A stretch of 40,474 bases of DNA from Planctomycetota bacterium (lineage in GTDB: Bacteria; Planctomycetota; Brocadiia; JAADGH01). A program made the position numbers and the translations under genes. Below are positions 27,007 through 35,700 of this stretch, one piece after another. The notes below the pieces were generated by a model. That model was not told where the DNA came from, did not search any database, and saw only the letters and a program-made list of their open reading frames with translations. The DNA lies in NCBI GenBank assembly GCA_013152475.1, contig JAADGH010000215.1:1-40474 (forward strand). Reading direction: 5' to 3'. Numbering within the stretch: position 1 is the first letter of the stretch; every line of letters begins with the position of its first letter.

Positions 27007-29927
27007 TACCTCCCGCAGCACTTCTTGAATTTCTTTCCGCTGCCGCACGGGCAGGGGTCGTTGCGGCCCACGCGCTCGCCATGCACGCGGATGGGATCCA
27101 CCGTCCCCTCCCCCGACGACTGGATGGCCTGCTCCTGCTGCGTCGAGATCGAGCCCACGTCTTCATGCACCGCCGTCCCCCCCTCCCAGGTGGCGCTCAG
27201 CGTCGACTCGTCCTCGTCCTGCAGTCTCACCTTAAAGATGAGGTCCGTCACCTGCTCCTGGATATTTCGAACCATCTCATCGAACATCAGCGTGCCTTCG
27301 GTCTTGTACTCGTCTTTCGGGTCCTTGCCACCCCAGCCGCGCAGATGGATGCCCTCTTTGAGATCGTCCATGGCATACAGGTGGTCCTTCCATGCCGTGT
27401 CGATCCGGTCGAGGAGCACGTATCGCTCCAGGAGGCGCATCTGCTCATCCCCGATCAAGCTCTCCCGCTCGGCGTAGGACCGCCGCATGGCCTCCATCAG
27501 CAACTCGAATATCTCCTCCTGCGTCTTGAGGCGCAGGTCTTCCTTCCGCAGGGTGGCGCCCGCCTTGCCGTAGGCCCAGCCCAACAGTCCATCGATGTCC
27601 CACTCCTCGACGGTTCCTTTCTCCGGCAAATACTTGTCGAGCGCATCCTGGGTCAGGTCCTCCAGCCAACTGAGGATCAGCTCCTTCTGGTCCTCCCCCT
27701 CCAGGATCGCCTGACGCCGGGCATAGACGTGCTTCCGCTGCTTGTCCATCACCTCGTCATACTTCAGCAGGTTCTCGCGGATGCTGAAGTTGCGCTCCTC
27801 GACCTTCCTCTGGGCCTTCTCGATGGACCGGGTCACCAGGCCGTGCTCGATGGCCATGCCCTCCTCCATGCCGATCTTTTGCAGGATGGCGCTCACCCGC
27901 TCCGACGCGAAGATGCGCATGAGGTCGTCTTCCAGGGACAGGAAAAACCGCGACGAGCCGGGGTCGCCCTGCCGGCCGGCGCGACCGCGAAGCTGGTTGT
28001 CGATCCGCCGGGCCTCGTGGCGCTCCGTGCCGATGATGTGCAGCCCACCCAGCTCGGACACCCCTTCCCCAAGCATGATATCTGTTCCACGACCGGCCAT
28101 ATTGGTGGCGATCGTGACGTTCCCCCTCTGGCCGGCCTTGGCGATGATCTGCGCCTCGCGCTCATGGTGCTTGGCGTTCAGCACCTCATGCTTGATGCCC
28201 GCGCGATTGAGCCCTTCGCTGATCAACTCCGACTTCTCGATGGAAATGGTGCCCACGAGGACCGGACGGCCGGACTTGTGGACGTCCAGGATCTCCTTTT
28301 CGATGGCGTCCCACTTCTCCCGCTCCGTCCGATAAACCACGTCCGGGTAGCTGAGCCGGATCAGCTCTTTGTTCGTGGGGATGGCGACGACCTCAAGGCG
28401 ATAGATCTTGAAGAACTCATTGGCCTCCGTCGCGGCTGTTCCGGTCATGCCGGACAGTTTGTCGTAGAGCCGAAAGAAGTTCTGGTAGGTGATCGTGGCC
28501 AGGGTCTGGTTTTCCTCCTTGACCTTCACCTTCTCCTTGGCCTCCACCGCCTCGTGCAGGCCGTCACTCCAGCGGCGACCCGGCATCAGGCGGCCGGTGA
28601 ATTCATCCACGATGACAATCTGCCCGCCCTTGACGACGTAGTCCACGTCCCTCTGATACATGGCGTGGGCTACCAGGAGCTGGTTGCTCGTCTTGATCCG
28701 GTCGTTGGTATCGTGGTATTTCTCCCAGACGGCGGCCCGCTGTTCCTCTTTCTCTGCCGGGCTCAGTTCCTTCGAGCTGTCGATTTCGTTCAGTTCTTCC
28801 CAGATGTCCGGCACGATCCAGGCATTCGGGTCGTTGGGCGAGAGAAACTCCATCCCCGGCTGCGTAAGCGATGCGCTCCGGGCGCGCTCGTCCACAAGAA
28901 ACAGTATCTCGGTGTCGAGTTCGTGCTCCCGCTTGTCGCGCTTGAACTCCCAATCGACCTGCTCTGTCAGTTTCGCCACCTTGGGGTCGGCGAGGACTTT
29001 CATCAACTCCCGGTCCCTCGGCAGCCCGCGCTTGGCCTGGAGGAGCTTGATCCCCGCCAGCCGCTCGTTCCCCTCGTCGAGGGCCTGCTTCCCCTCCTTC
29101 ACCAGTCGCGATACGATGCTCGCCTGCCTGCGCGCCAGCGGCCGCATGATCTTGTCCAGCTCGGCATATTTGGCATGGACCTTGCGCTCCACCGGCCCGG
29201 AGATAATGAGCGGCGTTCGGGCCTCGTCGATCAGGACGCTGTCCACCTCGTCGATGATGGCATAGTGACGGCGCTTCTGGACCTGCTCTTCGACGTGGAT
29301 GCGCATATTGTCGCGGAGGTAGTCGAACCCGAACTCGTGGTCGGTGCCGAAGGTGACATCGCAGGCATAGGCCTCCTGCTTCTCGCGCGGCGTCTGGCCG
29401 TCCTGCAGGACGCCGCTCGTCATGTGCAGGAACTCGTACATGGGCCTCATCCACTCGCAGTCGCGCCGGGCGAGATAATCATTGACGGTAACGATGTGGA
29501 CCCCCTCCCCCGCCAGGGCATTGAGATAGGCCGGAAGCGTGGCGACGAGGGTCTTGCCCTCGCCCGTTACCATCTCGGCGATCTTTCCCTGGTGAAGCAC
29601 GATCCCGCCGATGAGCTGCACGTCGAAGTGGCGCATCGTAGGATAGGGGCTGTCTGGATTCGGCGTGATCAGGACGCGCCGCGCGGTCTCGCGAACGACG
29701 GCGAATGCCTCGGGCAGGAGGTCGTCGAGGGTTTCGCCGTCGGCGAGTCGGTTCCTGAACTCATCGGTTTTGGCGGCGAGCTGCCCGTCGCTCAGGGCCA
29801 TCATCTCGGCATCGAACGCATTGATCTGATCGACGATCGGCTCCATCTCTTTGAGCAGACGCTCATTGCGCGAGCCGAGAACGCGTCGCAGTCCTTTTCC
29901 CAGGCCTTCGAGTAATGTCGAAATCAT
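27006..29927 (-). CDS. secA: preprotein translocase ATPase SecA
   Basis: A 973-residue motor of the Sec export pathway. Visible features are the Q/Walker A region (IAEMVTGEGKTLVATLPAYL near residue 120), DEVDSVLIDEARTPLIISG (Walker B), the second nucleotide domain with TNMAGRGTDIMLGEGV and QLRGRAGRQGDPGSSRFFLS, and the C-terminal zinc motif GRNDPCPCGSGKKFKKCCG. The preprotein-binding region has a long charged insert (about residues 265-380), as in SecA of Bacteroidetes and planctomycete-like groups, making it longer than the 901-residue E. coli protein. ATG 29927 is chosen over 30020 because conserved similarity begins there, although its ribosome site is poor. First gene of the secA-waaA-metK-ahcY-DUF1015 run. 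Confidence 0.97.
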   Translation of the reverse strand: MISTLLEGLGKGLRRVLGSRNERLLKEMEPIVDQINAFDAEMMALSDGQLAAKTDEFRNRLADGETLDDLLPEAFAVVRETARRVLITPNPDSPYPTMRHFDVQLIGGIVLHQGKIAEMVTGEGKTLVATLPAYLNALAGEGVHIVTVNDYLARRDCEWMRPMYEFLHMTSGVLQDGQTPREKQEAYACDVTFGTDHEFGFDYLRDNMRIHVEEQVQKRRHYAIIDEVDSVLIDEARTPLIISGPVERKVHAKYAELDKIMRPLARRQASIVSRLVKEGKQALDEGNERLAGIKLLQAKRGLPRDRELMKVLADPKVAKLTEQVDWEFKRDKREHELDTEILFLVDERARSASLTQPGMEFLSPNDPNAWIVPDIWEELNEIDSSKELSPAEKEEQRAAVWEKYHDTNDRIKTSNQLLVAHAMYQRDVDYVVKGGQIVIVDEFTGRLMPGRRWSDGLHEAVEAKEKVKVKEENQTLATITYQNFFRLYDKLSGMTGTAATEANEFFKIYRLEVVAIPTNKELIRLSYPDVVYRTEREKWDAIEKEILDVHKSGRPVLVGTISIEKSELISEGLNRAGIKHEVLNAKHHEREAQIIAKAGQRGNVTIATNMAGRGTDIMLGEGVSELGGLHIIGTERHEARRIDNQLRGRAGRQGDPGSSRFFLSLEDDLMRIFASERVSAILQKIGMEEGMAIEHGLVTRSIEKAQRKVEERNFSIRENLLKYDEVMDKQRKHVYARRQAILEGEDQKELILSWLEDLTQDALDKYLPEKGTVEEWDIDGLLGWAYGKAGATLRKEDLRLKTQEEIFELLMEAMRRSYAERESLIGDEQMRLLERYVLLDRIDTAWKDHLYAMDDLKEGIHLRGWGGKDPKDEYKTEGTLMFDEMVRNIQEQVTDLIFKVRLQDEDESTLSATWEGGTAVHEDVGSISTQQEQAIQSSGEGTVDPIRVHGERVGRNDPCPCGSGKKFKKCCGR

Positions 29928-29972
29928 GTCAGGTTGAGCGCAAGCAGAAAAGCCAAGCGCAGCGACATAAGT

Positions 29973-30001
29973 GTAGGATGACCAAAAACGTAGGATAACC
30001 A
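29973..30001. repeat. tandem near-identical 12-mers at the secA promoter
   Basis: GTAGGATGACCA (29973-29984) and GTAGGATAACCA (29990-30001) match at 11 of 12 positions, and their starts are 17 bases apart. The second covers the predicted -10 and the first the start region. This may be a regulator site or a chance duplication. Confidence 0.45.
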
Positions 30002-30020
30002 GGAACGGCTGAAAAGTCAA
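29992..30020 (-). promoter_or_regulatory. predicted sigma70-type promoter of the secA operon
   Basis: On the minus strand, TTGACT (30020-30015, 5 of 6) and TATCCT (29997-29992, 4 of 6) are spaced by 17 bases, with a start near 29985 and a leader of about 60 bases. The -10 lies inside one of two near-identical 12-mers (GTAGGATRACCA at 29973-29984 and 29990-30001), which could be a tandem operator. Confidence 0.55.
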
Positions 30021-30036
30021 GGGAATAGTGAGGTCG

Positions 30037-30741
30037 CTATTTCCCCGCGGGCGTCCCCAGCTTCCCCATCGAAGCGTCGAGTTTGTCCGGGATGGTGTAG
30101 TCGAAGGTTGTCGTCTTTCCTTTGCCCTTCACCTCGATGCCCCCAAGCTTCGGGTCGAAGAAGTACGACTTGCGGTTGTACTCGGACAGGGGAATGCGCT
30201 CCCGGAGGACCACCTTCTCGGCATGGGCCCGCTTGCGCCACGTGCCGTACATCTTGTCGAAGAGCCATATCTCGACGCGGTAGACCGCCTGATTCTTGCC
30301 TGCATGGAATGCGCGATCACGAATCTTCTCCACCAGCACGTTGCAATGCTTTGCATTGCCGTTGAAGTAGATCGGCCGCCCTTTGTTCTCAAACTCCTTG
30401 CCCAGTTTGAAGTTGTCCACAATCCACTTCGTGAGGGTCGCCTTGTCCTCCTCTGTGAAGGGGGCCTGGTCCTGATCATAGACCTCCAGGCCGAGGTCCA
30501 CTCCGTTGATTGCGCCCTCGGGCAGCGTCAAGACGAGATCAACCTTCCCCGCCGGTAGTTTTTTGATGACATACTCGCCGGTGTTCGAGTTGATCTTGCC
30601 CTCGTATTCGAGCTTCATCATCCGGCTGACGGCCTTGATGGCCTTGCACTTGCCCGGTGGCGTGATCTTGCCCGTCAGGTCCCCGGCAGGGCACAACGAA
30701 CCGGACAGAAGGAAAAACGCGAGAGCGAGGTGTCTCATCAT
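30037..30741 (-). CDS. small exported protein of unknown function
   Basis: A 234-residue protein with a signal peptide (MMRHLALAFFLLSGSLCPAG-DL). The mature protein starts with a segment resembling a carboxypeptidase-regulatory-like beta sandwich (TGKITPPGKCKAIKA...GEYVIKKLPAGKVDLVL). The rest is mixed and very basic. No catalytic motif was recognised. ATG 30741 (or 30738) lies just after AGGAG; upstream ATGs would add a non-signal segment. It sits between the fhs terminator and the secA promoter, so it is probably a single-gene unit. Confidence 0.7.
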   Translation of the reverse strand: MMRHLALAFFLLSGSLCPAGDLTGKITPPGKCKAIKAVSRMMKLEYEGKINSNTGEYVIKKLPAGKVDLVLTLPEGAINGVDLGLEVYDQDQAPFTEEDKATLTKWIVDNFKLGKEFENKGRPIYFNGNAKHCNVLVEKIRDRAFHAGKNQAVYRVEIWLFDKMYGTWRKRAHAEKVVLRERIPLSEYNRKSYFFDPKLGGIEVKGKGKTTTFDYTIPDKLDASMGKLGTPAGK

Positions 30742-30842
30742 CGTTCTCCTGCGGGGTGGAGTATTGGGCCAATAAAGATTGGAAAGAAACAAAACCATTG
30801 CCCCCACACTCCCCATCACTCCACGACTCCAACCCAAAACAC

Positions 30843-30876
30843 CGGGGAGCCGCTCGCCCATGGTCACGGCTCCCCG
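30843..30876 (-). terminator. predicted intrinsic terminator after fhs
   Basis: A perfect 10-bp inverted repeat (CGGGGAGCCG at 30843-30852, CGGCTCCCCG at 30867-30876) with a 14-base loop lies 24 bases beyond the fhs stop. On the minus strand it is followed by GTGTTTTGGG, a modest T-run. It also overlaps the upstream leader of the next exported-protein gene. Confidence 0.65.
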
Positions 30877-30899
30877 TCATCGATCCCTGATCGGCCGAT

Positions 30900-32633
30900 T
30901 TAGAACAGGCCCTTCACCCGCCCCTTCGAATCCAGGTCCACATCCATGAACGCAGGATGCGACGGCAGGCCCGGCATGGTCCGCATCTCGCCGCAGAGCG
31001 GGTAGAGGAAGCCTGCACCCGCCGAGGCGCGGATGTCGCGAATCGGTATGACGACATTCTTCGGCACGCCCTTCAGCGCCGGATCGTGCGAGAGGGAGAG
31101 GTGCGTCTTCGCCATGCACAGCGGCAGGTTGGTGAGGCCCATGTTGGTGTAGAGCTTCACCTTGGCCTCGGCCTCGGGCGAGTAGTCCACGCCCTTCGCG
31201 CCATAGACCTTCGTGGCGATGGTCTCGATCTTTTTCTTGATGCTCGCCTTATCCGGGTAGAGCAACTTGAACTTCGACTTTTTCTCGCAGGCCTTCACGA
31301 CGGCCTCGGCCAGCTCGGCGCCGCCCTCGCCGCCCTTGGCCCAGACATTGGAGGTGTATGCGCCCATGGCGCCGGCGGAACGGGCCGCCTCCTTCACCAC
31401 CTCGATCTCCTTGTCCGTGTCCGTGGTGAACCGGTTGACGGCCACAACGACATTCACGCCGAACATCCGTGCGTTCTTGACGTGCTTCTTCAGGTTGGCG
31501 CACCCCGCCTTCAGCAAGCTGATGTTCTCTTCCGTGTACGCCGTCGCCAGCGGTTTACCGGGGACCACCTTCGGCCCGCCGCCGTGCATCTTCAGGGCGC
31601 GGACGGTCGCAACCAGAACCACGCACTGCGGGATGAGACCGGAGATGCGGCACTTGATGTCGAAAAACTTCTCCATGCCGCAGTCCGCCCCGAAGCCGGA
31701 CTCGGTGACGACGTAGTCGGCCAGTTTCAACGCGATCTTGTCGGCAATGATCGAGCTGTTGCCGTGGGCGATGTTCGCAAACGGACCGGCATGGACAAAG
31801 CACGGCGAGTGCTCCAGCGTCTGCATCAGCGTGGGCTTGATGGCATCCTTCATCAGGACCGTCATCGCGCCGGCTGCGCCGAGGTCCTCGGCCGTGATGG
31901 GGTTCTTTTTCTTATCGGTGCCGATGATGATGCGGCCCAGTCGCTTGCGCAGGTCCTGCACATCGGTTGCAAGTGCCAGGATGGCCATAACCTCCGAGGC
32001 AACCGTAATATCAAAACCAGACTGCCTGGGACGTCCGTCGCCCTTGCTGCCGAGACCGATCACGACATTCCGGATCGCCCGGTCGCTCACGTCCACGACC
32101 CGATTCCATGTAATGCTGTATGGATCAATATTGAGGCGCTTCAGGCCGAGCTTCTTCAGGGTTTTGTCCCCCAGCGTATCTTCGTGAAGGATACGCGCGT
32201 CGATGGCCGCGGCCAGCAGGTTGTGCGCCGCACCCACCGCGTGGATGTCCCCGGTCAGATGGAGGTTGAAGTCCTCCATCGGTACCACCTGCGAGTACCC
32301 GCCACCTGCCGCGCCGCCTTTGATCCCGAAGGTCGGGCCCTGCGAGGGCTGACGGATGCAGGTAAACACCTTCTTGCCGATATACTGAAGGGCCTGTGAC
32401 AGGCCGATCGTGGTGACCGTCTTCCCCTCGCCGAGCGGTGTCGGCGTGATGGCGGTCACGTCGATGTATTTCCCGTCGGGATTGTTCTTCACCCGATCCA
32501 GAACTTCGAGCTTCACCTTGGCCTTTGTGTCGCCGTAGAGCTCGAGCTCGTCGCGCCTGACCCCGAGGGCCTCCGCGATCTCCGTGATGGGTTTCAACTT
32601 CGCCTTTTGTGCGATATCAAGGTCGCTCGGCAC
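30900..32633 (-). CDS. fhs: formate-tetrahydrofolate ligase
   Basis: A 577-residue enzyme that activates formate with ATP to 10-formyl-THF, the entry to the folate one-carbon pathway and, in acetogens, the methyl branch of the Wood-Ljungdahl route. The ATP-binding loop [16 protein letters not shown], the family signature [20 protein letters not shown] and [21 protein letters not shown] are all visible. [17 protein letters not shown] and the C-terminal [17 protein letters not shown] are also typical. Length is slightly above the usual ~555 residues. The start is GTG 32633, with AGGAGG about 10 bases upstream. It is transcribed alone, from its own promoter to a hairpin terminator. Rnf genes in the same window make an anaerobic one-carbon role plausible, but no other pathway genes are present. 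Confidence 0.97.
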   Translation of the reverse strand: MPSDLDIAQKAKLKPITEIAEALGVRRDELELYGDTKAKVKLEVLDRVKNNPDGKYIDVTAITPTPLGEGKTVTTIGLSQALQYIGKKVFTCIRQPSQGPTFGIKGGAAGGGYSQVVPMEDFNLHLTGDIHAVGAAHNLLAAAIDARILHEDTLGDKTLKKLGLKRLNIDPYSITWNRVVDVSDRAIRNVVIGLGSKGDGRPRQSGFDITVASEVMAILALATDVQDLRKRLGRIIIGTDKKKNPITAEDLGAAGAMTVLMKDAIKPTLMQTLEHSPCFVHAGPFANIAHGNSSIIADKIALKLADYVVTESGFGADCGMEKFFDIKCRISGLIPQCVVLVATVRALKMHGGGPKVVPGKPLATAYTEENISLLKAGCANLKKHVKNARMFGVNVVVAVNRFTTDTDKEIEVVKEAARSAGAMGAYTSNVWAKGGEGGAELAEAVVKACEKKSKFKLLYPDKASIKKKIETIATKVYGAKGVDYSPEAEAKVKLYTNMGLTNLPLCMAKTHLSLSHDPALKGVPKNVVIPIRDIRASAGAGFLYPLCGEMRTMPGLPSHPAFMDVDLDSKGRVKGLF

Positions 32634-32702
32634 GATACTTCCTCCTATAACGAATACCAGGAAACCAGACTCATTCGACCCAAATGTACAACGGGAATGC
32701 AG

Positions 32703-32731
32703 ATTCTATCAGCCTGCCAGAACCCGGTCAA
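32703..32731 (-). promoter_or_regulatory. predicted sigma70-type promoter of fhs
   Basis: On the minus strand, TTGACC (32731-32726, 5 of 6) and TAGAAT (32708-32703, 5 of 6) are spaced by 17 bases, giving a start near 32696 and a leader of about 62 bases ending in an AGGAGG ribosome site. Confidence 0.65.
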
Positions 32732-32761
32732 GGAAAATTCGACGGTTCGGAAGGGGGCTGC

Positions 32762-35700
32762 TCACTCCGCCCGCAGCCCCCCATACGCCTCGATCGCCGC
32801 CATGCACGCCGTCGCCACGATGTCCGTCTGCATCACCGTGCCGTACGTCGCCGAATAGCACCCCGGCAGCTCCAGCAAAACGCCGTATCGGTCTTTCGCA
32901 CTGTATTGCAGCAAGCACGGTGTCTCCCCCATCCACATCATCGGCCCAAGCCGATATTGCACGATGCCGGGAACCACCGGGACCTCGGCCACATATCGCC
33001 CGGCGAAGTTCCGCCTGAAAATCCTGCGCAGCGCCGCCGCCTTCGCATCGTTTTCCGGCCCGGATGTGGTGGGGAGGCCAAGAAAGTGCGCCGTGCAATG
33101 GACGTCGATCAGGCACTGAATGTTGCCTGTGTCCACGATCTTCCTATAGGTCTGCGCCTCCGCTTCGGAGAAGGGCGCCGGCCCCTTCCACTTCCAACTG
33201 CTGTCGTCGTAAGCGTCCGCGCCCTTGCCGGGCTCCTTGCGGGTGTAGCTCTCCCAGCAGTATGACGAATTGCGGTTGATGTCCACGCCGTTTGCATTCT
33301 TCCGCGAGCGCTTCTCATACCCCCACGGATTAAGGATGGGGATGAACTTGAAGGCATACCGGTCCAGGTCCAGCCCGCACGCCGAGGGGCTGGCGGCGAT
33401 TCGCTTCGCCAGTGAGAGGAGACCATACCCCGGCTCCCACTCCGCGCCATGGGTGACGGCATAGATGAAAAACGTTGGCCTCGACGTATCACCGATGTTG
33501 AGGCTGTAAATCCGAAACCCGCCGGATGCGGGGCCTTCTTCCTTGAGCGTAATCCCTTGATACGTCTCGGCAAGCGTTTTCATTTTCCCCACGAACCCGG
33601 CGTAGCTCAGCTTCTTCGGCACGAACTCGCCCCACCTCACTCCTCGACCGACTACGTTGCTCAGGAAGACATATTTGTTGTAGGCGCCGGGCCGCCCCAG
33701 CGCCGGTTCGTCCACGCCCAAGAGGTCCATGGCGATGATGCGCCCCTTTCCCATGTTTTCTTCGATCAGCTTCGCGCCCCCGGATTCCGATTTCGCCAGC
33801 ACCCGGACGCCCTTCATCACTTTGGGACTCAGGCCCTGATCGAACTCGCCGCCGAACCACGGCACGCGATCACCGGCATGGAAGCCTCTCGTCACATCGT
33901 TCTCCGTCTCGATCCGGAGGACTCTCTCGCCAATGGCACTCCGCTTCGTCTTGATTCCCTTCCCGAGGGACGCAATGTTTGTCCCGACCGAGTAGCCCGA
34001 TACTTTCATGTCCTCCGCCTGGATCACCACAGCCTTCCCCCTTGTCGGGACGATTTCCAGCCGGTCCACGGCGCAGCACTCCCCACCCGCCGGGCTTGCG
34101 GCGAGCCGGATGGTATCGCCCTTCTTGATCTTCACCGGCGTGGTTACAAACACACGGGCTACCGTCTCCTCGCCCTTGATTCTGCGCGCGGCATCCAGCC
34201 GCCACCGTCCTGCCACCCGGCCTCCCGCCTCAAGATAGATCGTTCCATCCGACCGGACGTCATCCGCGCAATAGACATAGACCCTATGTGCGCCGCCCCG
34301 CCCCGCAAACACAGCCTGTGCCTGTGGCAGGCCGGCGAACCGCCTCCGGTCGACCTTCAGCTTCGACGACTCGCCGTAGCTGCCCAAGTCCATGACGACC
34401 GTCCCGCCCCTCCGAGCGAAGTCCTTCAGCGCCGAATAGACCAAGCCCGATCCCTTCACCCCTGCCCTCAGAAGGACCAGAGCAAACGCCTTGCCCGCAA
34501 GGTGCGAACTCAGCTTGGCAGGTGCAACGGTTTCAACCCTCCCCGGACATAGGGCGCGGATGCTCCGCCGCATCGGATCGTCCTCGGGCAGGTCCGTTGC
34601 CAGCACGATGTCCCTTTTCTTCTTCCGCGCGTCCGGCCGCGCCTCAAGCGCCACATCGTCGAACCATGCCTGCCCCTTTCCGCGAAGTTCGAGATAGACC
34701 GCGCAGTGCGTGGCCGCAGGGGGCACGTCGATCTCCTGCCGGCACAGCGTCCAGTCGCTTTTGCCCCGAACCGGGCGCGTGCTCACGACGGAGAGAATCC
34801 GGTTGCCTTCCGACAAGGTGAGCAAGGTAAGCAACGCCCGCCCATTGCCCCGGATGCTTGATCGCACCCAGCCTGTCAGGGCAAGCGCCGTCCCCGGCTT
34901 CACGCCGATCGACCCGTCGCTCCCCTGTCGCCAGCGGCTATGGACGTCGGATGTGTTCGCTATCTGGAGGGACCATTTGCCCCTATGCGCGACCTCATCG
35001 GTGCGGCTCAACTTCCGCTTCTCGTCATGGGGCGTTCGCTTGAGCCAGTCGGCCGCGATGTCCCGCTCCATCCCGCCGTTGCGAAGCAGGTTCCCTTCGG
35101 AGCGATTGGCGGGGGCGTCACGGGCCATCTTTCCGGCTTCCACGAGCAAACCGCCGATCACGTCGACATACTTCCTCCGCTCTCCCCCCTCGAACCGCGC
35201 TCCCCGCGGCAGGGCCAGTAGCAGCGCCCGCTTCGCGCGCGCGGGCCGCATGGCCCCCGTTTCTTCGAGGTCACGAGTTGAGTATTCAAATTCGACCTTC
35301 CGGCCCTCCACCTCATACGTTCGGTCATCGGGAAGATTGGAGAAATAAATCGGGGCCTTGATCTTGGGACTTATCTTGTCCATGAGCCGACCATAGACCT
35401 GCTTCAGCCTCTGGACCTCCTTCTCGCTGAAGCCCACAGCGCACGCCTCCACCACCTGCCGGTAGACCGGCTTCTTGCTCTTCTCCCCCGCTCGCAGCGA
35501 GTGCCCCCGGAGCTCCACGTAGAGGTTCAAAGGGGCGCCATGCGCGCCCCCCACATCAAACAATGCCTTCTGATATGCGTCATAAACGCGGCGCGCATCC
35601 GCCGTGTACGTACGCTGCTCGGACATTCGCCAATACGAATAGATTCTCTCCGATGGCCACGACACATCGAAGGCGTGGCCGACGTACATGCTCTGCATTC

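Noticed and set aside
27081-29915. A 944-codon open frame on the + strand antisense to secA
   Set aside because: It mirrors secA codons in a GC-rich gene, gives a Leu/Val/Asp/His-rich protein without known motifs, and secA on the other strand is unmistakable.
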